Below are positions 36,197-48,000 of a stretch of DNA of 64,000 bases, one piece after another. Within the stretch, counting starts at the first letter, position 1. Each line of letters begins with the position of its first letter. The DNA is from Boletus sp. NGJ (lineage: Eukaryota; Basidiomycota; Agaricomycetes; Boletales; Boletaceae). The stretch lies in NCBI GenBank assembly GCA_019096195.1, contig JAGTXK010000197.1, positions 83,039 through 147,038 of the forward strand. The letters run 5' to 3'. The notes beneath the pieces are model-generated. The model saw only the letters and a program-made list of their open reading frames with translations, ran no database searches and had not been told where the DNA came from. The translations under genes were made by a program, and so were the position numbers.

Positions 36197-36691
36197 ATGC
36201 CCGTCGTCTACATTACTTCTATGGCTGACTTCGAGTCGGTGGTAAGTCGCCCGTCCCCCGAGGCGCGATGACACCATTGAGTTCCTCATTATTAGGTCAA
36301 TGATACACGACCTGTCATTATCGAATTCTGGGCCGAATGGTGTGTAACATGCCGATCGACGACACAACTTTACGACCAGCTGGCCGCACAAAACCCAGCG
36401 GGGCAATTCTACCGACTCGATATCGAGGAGGTTCGGGAAGTCCCCCAGGCACTGGGTGTCCGAAACGTAAGTCTTGCGACACGACTCGGGAGGATCATGA
36501 AAGGGGTATTGACGACGAGGCGCGATCAGCTGCCCGCATTCAAAGTATACGTGAAAGGAGTCCAAATCGGCGAGCTTGTGGGTGCAGATCAAACCCAACT
36601 CACCGTGAGCAGATTCTTCAAAGATGATGCGCGCAACCTGACCCCTCGTGTCGTGATCTAGCGGCTCGTTTACAAGACCCTGAGCATGTGA
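36197..36691 (+). CDS. Thioredoxin 3 (WCVTC active site)
   Basis: Thioredoxin of 106 residues. Exons are 36197-36241, 36296-36466, 36530-36604 and 36662-36691; introns 54, 63 and 57 bp. The active site is WAEWCVTCR, with both cysteines kept but Gly-Pro replaced by Val-Thr. The cis-Pro loop reads LPAFKVYVKG. The exon pattern (45 and 75 nt for exons 1 and 3) matches the other copies. Without the last splice the frame would end at 36661 with a different tail, but the family pattern supports the intron. Likely redox-active with changed specificity (inference). Confidence 0.87.
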
Positions 36692-37513
36692 TCAAGCGAA
36701 TTAATAGTCTCGAGTTTGTGTGAACGAGGTCTTGTGCCGTTGTGCTATTCATAGACAGGATTGGGATTTCATGAGGGTTTAATCGTTCGCCTGTATAGAC
36801 GTGACTTACGGATGGGTTACTAGTCTGCACGATTTTTTGAACTGGATTTTCTTTGGTGTTACTTGTAATTCGATGTTTGCAGCAAAAGGATCCAGATGGT
36901 GTCCCTGGCCGGCAACGTGTCCACCAGCGTGGCGCGTGATCCAAACTCGAGGCAATGCTCCTGCTGCCCTTCATGGAACAAGAATTGGAAAACCCTCTTT
37001 TGAGGTCACCGCGCCCAGCTGTCAGACAAATTTGGTGCGAACACTGCGCACCAAGCGTTGGGAGACCTGCAAGCGCAAAGGAATATCAAATAAGAAAATG
37101 ATCCCTAGCGGAGGCGTTACCTGAATATCTACGCCTCGACTTGATGTACAATCAAGGGCATATTGGGGATCGAACGAGGTCATCTAGACTTATGATTGTG
37201 CAATTAGTATCAGGCGACCCTCCATTCCCCGCTACCTGAAATCCAGGGCCAACAACGCCGCTCAAACGAACCAAACCCAAATGATGGTGAGTTGTGGAAT
37301 GTGGGACTTGTAGAGAGCTGCCAGCGTTCAGACATTTCTAGGTTCTCTAGAGGCGCGTCTACGGTCCGAAAATGGAGCAGCGGGAGAAACCACGTTTTAT
37401 GTGTTATTTGTTTTGGACAAACATGATATTGCACGCCTTGAGGCTTTGGTGAGACGAACTGGTGGCGAGCACGAGTCCACTCTCCCCGCCAGCCATCTTC
37501 CATCGCTTCCACC
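36692..37513. other. Intergenic, no gene seen
   Basis: Between thioredoxin 3 and the WHI2-like gene, both on the plus strand. Nothing recognisable. Confidence 0.45.
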
Positions 37514-38688
37514 ATGGCGTCGGTCTCCCTATCCTCCTCTCCGATAACTCAGGTCTCTCAGCACCAAGTCCCAATTCAGTCCAATTTGCAGCCTCAGCTA
37601 CTCACGAGGCTCCTTCTCGACCTACGCGGCAGGCGCTTCTCTGTAGACAGAGAAACAATTATGAATCTCCCCGAATCCGTCCTCTTATGTCTCTTCCCGA
37701 ACGGTCTCGTCCTTAGCAGACAAAGCGCAGCCTTTACCGACAGTGGTGACAACGAGGAGGACGAGGAAGTCTACGCGGTCGATGTGGGTTTTCTCATCCT
37801 CGGGTCCCCTGCGCCCATGAATTTTCCCCCTGGCTGAACTCTATTTGGTCATAGTTCGATCCAGAGTGCTTTTCATACGTCCTGGATTTCTTTCGGAATG
37901 CGTCAGACACGTTTTATGGAACCGCAAGCTCTCCCGGCTTGTTTGCCGCCCAGCAGCATCTGCTAGATGGGTCCCCCTCCGACTTTGGTCCTTCCGCCTC
38001 TCAGAACCCACTTCTCAGTAAACAAGCTATCATCGTACTTCGAGAAGAACTCGAGTATTTCGCTATACCCCCAAGGAGCAGTAGCGCAGCTACTGACGAA
38101 CACGGCATCGCCAACCAAGCCCTTCTCGACATAAAACGTCGATGCGGACAAAATATCATGGAGAAACGAAATATCTTCACTGCGTTGCAACGCAACGTGC
38201 ACAAGGAGAATAATATCGCCGAGCAACACCTCATTGACATGTTGTGCATGAGGTAATTCAGATTGCACGAAGTAGTTGCTCGTGTCGGTTACTGACGATT
38301 TGTCACAGTGGGTTCAACCGCGACGACGAGTGGGGCTTCCGTGCCATGGAACCCTCCCGGTGCTGTATATCATCGATAGCGCTCGTGTTGCTCAAGACTG
38401 GTATTGTGCACCACCCACCGCCCCCGAGCGGCGAATATCCTGTCACAATTGACTACAACCAAATGGCGACAGCGCAAAAGTTACTTTTGTTTTGGAGGAA
38501 GCCTGCTGTACGTCTCACGTCACAATTCGTATTTCCCACTCATGGTTTCGTTCCTGCAGCGCAAATGCTGGTGGGATGGTTTGGAGGTGGATTTAGCCCA
38601 TCATGGGGAACCCACTCAGCCAGTCAAACTATGGGCAAGAAGGGTCTGGACACTCGAACTCAGCTTGGTTCGTACTTCCCTAACCTGA
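37514..38688 (+). CDS. WHI2-like BTB/POZ growth-regulation protein
   Basis: Homologue of the yeast Whi2 family, which acts with Psr phosphatases in stress and nutrient signalling (family knowledge). Exons are 37514-37783, 37855-38252, 38309-38507 and 38560-38688, about 331 residues. The BTB (K-channel T1-like) fold shows as LLLDLRGRRFSVDRETIMNL, VLLCLFPNGLVLS and FDPECFSYVLDFFRNA. The C-terminal block (GFNRDDEWGFRAMEPSRCC; KLWARRVWTLELSL) is also typical. The final intron at 38668 is optional: spliced, the protein ends LSLV; unspliced it ends LSLVRTSLT. Confidence 0.88.
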
Positions 38689-39149
38689 TTTGGCTAAGCC
38701 TAGCATGTTCATGGTGTCGTAGGTTTGACCGCGGATGTTGGAGCGGACGCTCGACAAGGCACACGTTCTTTCTTTTTCTCACTTCACGACCATAATTCAT
38801 TCCACGGTTTTATCATCTATACCCATTGTCCATGTGCAGCCTACTTTAATGATATAACGCACGCTAGCATCTTGCACTATGGGTCACTGTTTTGAACGCC
38901 ACGCGGTCGAACGCTGTGCCTTCGTCTAGCTGGATGGTGTTGTCGTACGAGATCATCGATGATCTCAAGCTGCCAACACGTTGGCAATCGTACTCGAGCA
39001 ACGCAGAGCGCGGATAACCCGATGTACCAATATCCTCGGGATGACCGGCGATAAGATAGCCATTTCAGATTCTAATCACTAATCATACATTGCCATCCCA
39101 AATTGTACGAAACGGCGAAAAACGACGATCCCAGGATCCGTCAGGTCAA
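38689..39149. other. Spacer between convergent genes with an 18-bp palindrome
   Basis: Between the WHI2-like gene (+) and thioredoxin 4 (-). It holds the perfect palindrome GAGATCATCGATGATCTC at 38949-38966; otherwise nothing recognised. Confidence 0.5.
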
Positions 39150-39667
39150 TTACAACACACTACAAGCCCGGATAAGGGTCTTTGCACAAGATCAGTCGGT
39201 GTCCCAGCAACACAGCATCGGATGTAAACACGTACCGCCAACGCGTCGCGCTTGGCGCCAACAACCTCGTCAATACGTTGCCCATTCTTGTATACATGGA
39301 ATGCGGGTATCTATTCAAGGATCAAAGCAGAACAGTAACGGTGAGCGCTTGACAAAAAGAAAGAGCGGGAAATACCCACAGATCGAATACCGGCTTTCTC
39401 GGAAACATCCGGGAGTTGGTCCGTATCGACCTTGTAAAACTCGACGCCGTCTTTGGCGTTCTCTCCCGCGAGCTTTTGATAGGTGGGAGATATTTGCTTG
39501 CATGGGCCACACCAGTCAGCGTAAAAGTCAACAAAGACGACTTTCCCGCTGTTGAGCTATGAATGGGGCTACGTGTTACCTAATCGCGCGGGCCGGATAT
39601 GTATAGAAGAGGATGTACGCACGAGTGCATCGAACTGGGCCTCGGACTCAATCTTTGAAACGGACAT
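39150..39667 (-). CDS. Thioredoxin 4 (classical WCGPC)
   Basis: Canonical cytosolic thioredoxin, 108 residues, reducing protein disulfides with electrons from thioredoxin reductase. Exons are 39667-39623, 39556-39380, 39310-39236 and 39179-39150 (45, 177, 75, 30 nt). Active site FYADWCGPCKQISP; cis-Pro loop IPAFHVYKNGQRID. It starts MSVSKIESEAQFDALV. The next gene on the same strand is a close paralogue 356 bp upstream, so the pair arose by tandem duplication. Confidence 0.93.
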
Positions 39668-40023
39668 GATGATGAAGGGTCGTAGGAGAGTGTTTCTGAA
39701 GACCTCGACGGTCGCATCACTTCTTATATCCCATCGTTTCCTGCTCATCAAGTCACATGACATCTCTGTCAGCAATGATGCCAAATGGCTTACAAAGCTG
39801 TGCTTCTCAGAAGTAGCGGTCACGTGAAGGCCTAACTATGATGTTAATGTTAATGAATGATTATCATTTAGATAAGCTCAGGTAACCGTGAAGGCACCTA
39901 CGACGTGACAATGATTCTCTTTAACTACGCATACTGATCAAATGAGGATCCTTGACTCTAAATCATACATCGGTACACCTTCTTCCACTGCTTCGATTTC
40001 CCCGGGACGCGTCAGATAAATTA

Positions 40024-40545
40024 CTACTTGCGACGAGTCTGGATAAGGGTCTGGGACAAACATCGCTCAATGTTCCAATAATACAGCATCGCCCATAGCG
40101 ACGTACCTCCAACCCAACGCGGTCGGCGCCAACAACTTGATCCAGACGCTCCTTGCCCTTGTATGCATGGAACGTGGGTATCTATCCGACGATCGAAGCA
40201 GAAGAAGGGTGGAAGAAACGAACATAAGTGGTTCGCAACGTCTATAGAAACATTTAGGGAAAGAAACGCACAGATCGAATGCCGAGTGTGCCAGCGAGGT
40301 CCGGAACTTGGTCGATATCGACCTTGTAGAACTCGACGCCGTCTTGGGCATTGTCCCCCGCGAGCCTCTCAAAAATGGGAGAGATTTGCTTGCATGGCCC
40401 ACACCAGTCAGCGTAAAAGTCGATAAAGATGATCTTGTTGCTCTCGAGCTGTGATGATGTCTTATCTAATCGCGTCGCGCTGTGAAGAGGATGTACGTAC
40501 GAGGGCGTCGAACTGGGCCACGGACGTGATTTTGCGGACGGTCAT
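40024..40545 (-). CDS. Thioredoxin 5 (classical WCGPC)
   Basis: Tandem paralogue of thioredoxin 4, 107 residues. Exons are 40545-40501, 40448-40272, 40181-40107 and 40050-40024 (45, 177, 75, 27 nt). It starts MTVRKITSVAQFDALV; active site FYADWCGPCKQISP; cis-Pro loop IPTFHAYKGKERLD. The fourth exon (TLIQTRRK) matches TLIRACSVL of thioredoxin 4, confirming the unusual last intron. Confidence 0.93.
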
Positions 40546-41117
40546 GGTGATGAAAGGTCGGAGAAGTGTTCCTGGCCCGGGAGATAGCTGGTACCACTAG
40601 GGGCTTGAGAACTGGAAGCAGCGGATTGGTCATGCCCAGTGGTGGGTGTGGCTGAGGCACAGCGGCGGCGCACGGCATCCGCGGCACTTTTTTGAAGACA
40701 ATCCCATTCTCATGAGCAGCCCAAGTTTTAAGATCACAAGCGTGTCCGATTCACTCAGTGGATCTGTGCGCAAACAAGTGGACCACCCATGGAAGATATC
40801 CGCACGACGACACCATAAGCAAAACTGCCATGCATAATAACCATGGGTTCCAATAAGTAAACGACAGGTATCTACGGCACAGGAACGAGACGACAAATTG
40901 TGATCCATGTGTATGCATAGGCGATGTCAGCGGGTGTATCTAAAATTTGGTTGCATTGCGTGTGTTTCATATTAATCCGGTGATATGCGATGGTGATGGT
41001 GGGAAAAAAAATGGAAACGTGCTTCCATGGCTGGATGAGATGATTGCGTGTGATGTGCGCAAGGTTATCGCTGCGCTTAGAGTGTAGAAAGAAAGAAAAA
41101 AAAACGGCCTCTCCCCA
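40546..41117. other. Intergenic, no gene seen
   Basis: Between thioredoxin 5 and the 3' end of the PDR transporter, both minus strand. It should include the promoter of thioredoxin 5. Several A-rich homopolymers; nothing else recognised. Confidence 0.45.
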
Positions 41118-44100
41118 TCACCGCTTAGCGTACCGCAAGAAACGCGACGCGACTGAGAAAAAAAAAGGGGAGGACATCAGGCACGCAGGGGAAACGATGA
41201 GGAAATAGTTGACTCACTGATGGTAACAATAACGTTGAAGACAAAGTATGAAAACAAAATAAACGCATCACGCCAACGAGTGTCGAATGAGATATTCAGT
41301 GGCGTGAAGAACTGGTCTCCAACCTGCTTGTCCGTCAGTCAGATCACATGGGACGCAGATATCACGAACGCGACGCACCGAGTATTGGCAGTAACGGCAC
41401 AGGGTAGTAGCGAGTGGATTATCGAGGTAACCGCCAAACGCACTGACAAAGTCTCCTGCCCAGTCCTGACAAGTCTGGTTCGCAGGGGGGTTGAAGACAT
41501 TGAATTCGTCGGAAGCACACTGGATAACCAAGCCGTGGAGTTCCGTCGACAACATGGCCGAAATTGTCCACGTATATGGTACCAGCTGGTAAAGCCAGTC
41601 TCGCCAGAAACTGGGCATAGCCGGATACGGAATAGTGACACCGCAGAACAAGGCAAGGACGATTCCGATAAACGGGTTGAAGAGGACGGCAATCTGGATG
41701 GAGGGCGATAACGCCGCGACAACCTGACCGATCGAAACGCCAAAGAGCTCCATAAAAATGACGATCAATAACTGGAAGCCAGTCCCGTTCGAGCCAGTAG
41801 CACCTTGCCCGAAGTGCATCGGGTACACCATCAGAACCCAGTACACGGTCGCGCACAGTATCGAATATGGAATTTCGCCAATGAGCTGAGCGATGGCGAA
41901 AACGTACGGAGAATATATCCGACTCGACGCCTCTCGAATAAAGGTTCCTTTGAATAATATTTAGATCAAATTTTCCGTAAAGTGCCAGTACACTTACGTC
42001 TGTTGAAGATAAACATGGGCTCAAGCTGGCTCATGATGATTGCAGGCAACACGACAACCCAGAAACTATCAGATGAAAATATGCATTAACATCGATCTTG
42101 TCCCAGGAAAAGAGGGAAAACCCACATTGCAAAGACACGATACTCTAGATCCCGAAGACTGTGTCCCAAGTCGAGGAACGACAGCGAGATGAACAACGAG
42201 AAGAATGCGTGCACAAACAACCTGCTGAAGACATAATCGGGGGAACGCCATAGCGCAGTGTTATTCCGCTTGATGACAATGCGCAGTTGGTAGTAGAAGG
42301 ACGTTGCATCTACGCAGTCAACGTTAGAAACGGTCTTTGCATCAAAGATTGACGGCGTACATGCGCGCATTTGGTTTTTCTCGGTAACAGGAGCAGCCGA
42401 GCTCTGAGCCTTGATGGCGTCGATTTCAGCGCGCATCCGCTGGTACTCGGGCGAGTCAAGCCACACATCCTTCCAATCGCGGGGGCCGGCTCTGGGAGCC
42501 AGTCCAGCACCAATCGCCTCAAGCATATATTCTGCAGGGTTTATGGTCGGAGGACAAGACGCCCCATTCTTTCCAAAGTATTCCCGAATGACTTGCGAGT
42601 CTTTGCCGATATCGCCGAAGTAGACGGTCTCTCCGCCTTGCTCCAACAACAAGAGACGATCAAAGCTCTCGAACAGCAAACTCGAAGGTTGATGGATGGT
42701 ACACAGGATGGCCTGTCCCTGATCCGCAAGTTTGCGCAAGAAACGAACTAAATTCCATGCGCTCTGTGCATCCAAGCCCGAGGTGGGTTCGTCCAAGAAC
42801 AGGAGAAGCGCAGGTTTGCTCGCCAGCTCAACGCCTATAGTGAGACGTTTGCGAGCCTCGACGCTCAAAGTAAACACGAGAGCTTCCGTAAAGTCTTGCA
42901 GTTCCAAAAGCTCAATGATTTCTTCGACATAGCTGTTCTTCTCCTCGATGGGGACCTCGGCGGGTTGCCGCAAGTACGCGGAGAAGCGCAACGCTTCCCT
43001 AACTGTGGCTGTTCCCTCGTGAACGTCCATTTGTTCAGCTATGAATAGAAATTAATAGACATCGATGGCGAGGAGCGTGAGGCACACCATAAGCAGTTCC
43101 GCGTGCAAAGTCAGCGCCAATGGGCCGGCCATCAACCAGGATATCACCCGTAACAACACCAATGTTTTTCCTTTGTGCAAGGACATCAAGACACGTTGTT
43201 TTCCCTATCACTCATGTTAAACTTGCTGCATCTCAAGGCGATGCAACGCAAACGCACCTGCGCCAGAGGCACCCATCAACGCCGTCAACGTTCCGGGTTT
43301 AACATAACCATAAACGTCGTGAAGGAGCCTTTTCGGCCCACCGGAAACAGGAACGTGATAGTTGAGATCCTCCCACGTAAACGTCCTCCTGTGAGTGTGG
43401 GTGTTGGCCCTACGACGCGCATATCAGTACCGACGGCTCCCTCGCGCCACGAGGACGCACTTGTCTTCATCACGTGACTGCTTCTGCATCTTGTCGTCAT
43501 CAAGCTTCTCGTTGCGTCGGGACTTCTTCTCGCGTTGAATTTCGTTGAGCGCCTTCGTTTCATTGTCTTCCTTGGCGTAAATATTGACCGAACTGCCAAA
43601 TGGTTTAGGCTATAAATTGTCGCAGTTTTATTTGTCAGTAAATTGAATTTATCCCGAATGTACAAAAAAGCCTCACTGATAAGTATTCAATCGCAATCAC
43701 TTGCGTGAACAAAAAGAAGATTAGGAAACCAATGATCACGACGAAATTGCGACGCCAGATGTCCGCGGCAGTGATACCGTATCCGACCTCTAGATAGTTG
43801 TTGCCAATGACAACGTCACTCCCCGCCTGTGCACCAAAGAGGGTGCAAACTTGGTTAGGGCCCAAATTGTTCCTATTACAATATGTCAGTCACTGTTGGC
43901 AGTCAAGGAGCGGGACCACATACGGGTATTTGATCATTCCGGGGCCATTCCTGGGCACGACGTAAGAACCATCGCAGATCAACGACGTGCGCATGAATTC
44001 GTTCTCCATGGCTCCAGCCCACGCATAAGCCAGGGGATTCAGGTAGCTCTATTCGCAAATGAAGAAATTTCCACGAAGAACAAAACAAAACTTACAATCC

Positions 44101-46554
44101 AAAACAGCCATCGCTTCATCTGGAACGTGGGTATCATGTACCCCGTATATTGAATCATGTTCGGGAGGAAGAACGTAGCAAGCCGGAACGCGCTATCAAA
44201 GTTGATGCACAGTAATCCAAAGGTGCGGAAGAAACCTTGCATGGCGAGATAGGTCATATAAACGAACAAGTGGAAAGTAAAGAATCCGCCAGCAGAGCGT
44301 GCCCTAAGAACAAAGTCAGGTAGGATAAAGGAAAGATTAAGGGAGGTGACCCACAAGTCCGGCATGAAATACACGATCACGTCGAAAACGAGAACCCGGA
44401 TAGCTGAGAAGGGTATATCCGAAAAGAAGTTAGCAAACACCAAGGCAGCGGGGCGGTAAAAGCCAAAGCCAATCTGCTTGTTTGCTATCGGCCGTCCTAA
44501 CATCATCGTGGGCATCTAAACAGAGTTGTTAACAAGTCAACACTTTCACGAACAATGGATGAAAGCGTACCTCGGCGAACGCTTCCAGACAGATGGTCAA
44601 GATTCCAGCAAAGATGACACCACCACGCGTGAACCCTCCCTCGGCCGTGTCAGGTAAATTCAAAAAGGCAGCCCCAACAACTAGAGCCAGTATCTAGAAA
44701 GAGAATTAAAACCAGTCCCGGTTGAAACAGACCGACTAACTGTGTCCATTCCAAAACTCGTCGTCAGTTGGAACCTATCCTGGAGTCGGACGCGGAACTG
44801 CCGAATCGTGAGTGCCTTCACTTGACCGGTGAAACCGAGCGTGTAGGGACTCTTCTGCGATACACCGCGCTTTTTGTCGGCGAGCACAGCAGCACGGAAC
44901 GTTTCTTGATCCTCTTTCTCAGTCTCCATACGGAGCTTGAATTCACCGAGAGAATGTTGGAGCTTGGCGTGGGTGGGTGAGTTACAGAAGGCATTTTCAA
45001 GACCTTCAGGGGAAGATGGCGTGTCATGCTCCGAGCGACCGTCGGCAAATTGACGTTCATTAGGGTCCGTGCACCCAGTCAGGTAGTCTGGCGTGCTTTG
45101 GCGGGGAAGGGACCGATAGCCCAAGTCCTCGAAGTACGTACGAGCCTCCGAGGTAGGTCCAAAGTACACCTGATGACCCTTGTCCAATACAAGGACCTTG
45201 TCGAATAGCTCGTAGATGCTCTCGCCAGCTTGATACCTGAAGGTAATGGTTAGTACAGACACCAACATCCGATGTTCTCGAACGTACAAGCTGACAAAGC
45301 TCGTCTGACCGAGTACGTCAGTCATGATCCGCAAACTCCTGACGAAATCCAACGCGGTGGACGCGTCGAGACCGCGAGTTGAGTTATCCCAACACTGAAT
45401 ATGGGCACGAGTCGCCATCATCTCGGCAATACTAACACGTTTCCGCTCGCCACCTGACACACCGCGAACGAATTCGTCCCCAACAAGGGTTTGATGGGTG
45501 TGCGAGATGTTGAGCATTTTCAGGAGGGCATCCTGAACCAAAGTATCAAACTCTTTTCTCGAGACGCCCGGGAGACGGCCATCCGGTCCAGGAGTCTTTG
45601 TCGAAAGAGCAAACTCCATCGTCTGAGCAACCGTCAAAGTAGATATATGGATATCACCTAGATATATAATCAAACTCAAGCAACATAACTTGGGAGGTGA
45701 GCGGCTGTACCTTCTTGATTATAGGCGACTTCTCCCTTGTAATACTTAGCCATCTCCGCAGCATCGATACCGGCATACCGAACGTCGCCTCCGACGTCAG
45801 CATATTCGCCTCGCTGGTTAGCGATGGTTTTAAGAAAGGTAGAGCATCCGGAACCAGGACAGCCCAAAACAAGACACATTTCACCAGGCTTGAGGACTCC
45901 GGATGATCTTACTCATCATCAACATGATGAAGGTTGACAACGTTCATAATACCGACGTACTTATGTAAGATGGTTCTTGTGGGCAGTCGTCGGTGAGGTA
46001 CGAAACGCATGATGCAGCTCCATAGCCAAAGGAAGGGGGTAAGGAAGAAATTAATGACGGCGTCTATGAGACAGGGGTTAGCTCAGCCGAGCAATCGCAA
46101 TTCTGCTGCAGACACACCTCCAAAAGTGTTTATGTATATCTACGTAGGGACAGTGTTAGAACAAATCGGCGAGCAGGGGGAATGAATGACTCACCTTGTG
46201 ATCGGCCCCTCCGGCGACTTTGACCTCGAGGTCCTCCCAGGTGACACCGACGTGTTTGTGATGAATTCCAGCAGCTTGGTTGGCGTCGTTTGAAGACGTG
46301 AGATATTCACGAAGGTCAAAAGGCTTATCCACTTCATCGCCCTTCTCCAAGTCACCATTATACACGGAAGCGGTTCGCGATGTCTGCTTGGATTGATCTA
46401 CGCGGGCAGCCGAATGCCTAGAGAGCTGACGTGCAAGTTCGTTGAAGGTGACCTCTGCCTTCTCGATGTCAACATAGGAAGTGTCAACCTCGAGGATTTC
46501 GACGTGTTCTGTATTGTTGGTAGTTGGTAGCGAGGTCGTTATCCCCGTGTCCAT
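41118..46554 (-). CDS. PDR-type ABC transporter (ABCG, full length)
   Basis: Plasma-membrane efflux pump of the pleiotropic drug resistance family, order NBD1-TMD1-NBD2-TMD2. It starts [22 protein letters not shown]1 has the degenerate PDR Walker [16 protein letters not shown] (about 45820-45860), signature [15 protein letters not shown] (about 45415-45460) and the TRGLDAS region. NBD2 has Walker [12 protein letters not shown], split by a 62-bp intron at 43207-43257 or nearby, signature [16 protein letters not shown] and [15 protein letters not shown] (about 42750-42860). TMD helices lie at 43650-44700 and 41270-42250. The final exon (41152-41118) gives [11 protein letters not shown] after a 65-bp intron. 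Many short introns interrupt the gene; not every boundary was resolved. Substrates unknown. Confidence 0.93.
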
Positions 46555-47530
46555 GTTGACAGTTGACTGCAGGAGTCTGAGCGTGCAGGGATTGCCATTG
46601 CGATTGCAAGTTATATAAAGGTTTGAGTCCGATATTCTCTCGCTTACAAAGTCTCTATCCGAGTCGCCGGGATATATAATTGAAGGTCGCGGGTGGTTTC
46701 ACTATAACGTTATTTTCACCAGCTGACTCAACCACTCACCACTGCGGCATTGCAGGCCAGTACTTGATTGAAAATAACTACTTGTGATTTCCAACCTTTG
46801 CGGTCCTCGACGCCCCCAAGACTCACCTTAATGCTGACCGATTGCTGACTGATGGGCCACATATCCGACTTTTCGGTCTCCGGTGAGTCGGATATCGATG
46901 ATGCTGATGCTTGCATGTTGGTGAAATGCTGTCTCCGCATTTCCCACCGGAATCGCATTGAGGTAGGTTACCAATATATCGGTGACTACCTGTGCTCGGG
47001 TACCGTGCGACCAAGTTCGCATGACTCCTCGCGAGCCATAAGGAGAATTATTAGTGCCCGTATGAGTCAATTATTTCAAGCCAAGACGACTAGAGTCAGG
47101 GTTCGGGTCCGTCGCACCAGGCAACATTGGGGCCCGGTGGGCCACGTAACAGCACCCTAAAAAAACCTGCGTACGTTTAGTGACTTGCACCGTGCGGAAT
47201 CCGGAATTATCAATTATCAAGCAACCTCATGCATTGAGCACAAGACAGGACACGAGGAAAGTGACCTCATAGAAGCACCAATGAAATAAACTGCTAGGAA
47301 AGGAGTAGCGGCGATCCCCCAAAATCCACAAGCGTCCTCCTTGACCAAAGCAATTAATCACTGACTGAATCCCAAGCCGTATAGTTACAACTGGGCTTCA
47401 CTGAAAATACGAGTCATGCCAGGTTGCCCACAAACTTTTTTAAATTCTTTCGGAAACGATTTTTGCCCAACGTAGGACTCAGGATCTATGTCGAGGGCTG
47501 CACCCCCTTCGCGGTATATGCGGCGTGGTG
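46555..47530. other. Upstream region of the PDR transporter
   Basis: About 1 kb between the transporter start and the 3' end of NOP10. Contains the inverted repeat at 46861-46895. No gene seen. Confidence 0.5.
46861..46895. repeat. 10-bp inverted repeat upstream of the PDR transporter
   Basis: ATATCCGACT (46861-46870) and its exact reverse complement AGTCGGATAT (46886-46895), separated by 15 bp, about 310 bp upstream of the transporter ATG. Could be a regulator site or hairpin; function not shown. Confidence 0.6.
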
Positions 47531-47831
47531 TTACATGGGCTTAGATGGGAGTTGAGTAGGCAAAACGCCATAGCGCTTTTTGATAGTGACACGGTGGCGA
47601 GAAAACTTGTCATCTGGGGAGAAACGAGCTATACAAGGGCAAATTTGAATCAGACCTACGAAAAGCCCAAGGCGCGAATATACCTGGATGTGCAGACTTG
47701 GTGACTCTGCTCTCATGTGTCATTTTCTGTAGAGTCATGAGCGGCGGTGACACGGCACGGATAATGTGCGGACACACCTTGAGGGTGTATACCCTGTTCC
47801 CGTTGTCGTCGAGGGTGTACATCAAATGCAT
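47531..47831 (-). CDS. NOP10: H/ACA snoRNP subunit Nop10
   Basis: Essential 64-residue component of the H/ACA ribonucleoprotein that guides rRNA pseudouridylation in the nucleolus, with Cbf5, Gar1 and Nhp2. Exons are 47831-47778, 47726-47684 and 47628-47531. The sequence is nearly invariant for the family: [19 protein letters not shown], then [17 protein letters not shown] and [10 protein letters not shown]. Length equals the usual 58-65 residues. Introns are 51 and 55 bp. Confidence 0.96.
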
Positions 47832-48000
47832 GGCTGGAGGAAGGAGAGTTGTGTAACGTCAAACTCCGCGACGACGACGATTCTCGCTCGCGCTGGATGA
47901 CCAATATTTGCGCGTATACCTCTCGTTAAGATGGCCGTTGCTTTTACATACTGACTTTTGTGTTTCTCTCCCTCACCATCCCTTCCTACACGTCTCCGCA

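Noticed and set aside
36605-36661. C-terminal extension of thioredoxin 3 read through to 36661
   Set aside because: The other four thioredoxin genes place an intron at exactly this codon and the spliced tail fits.
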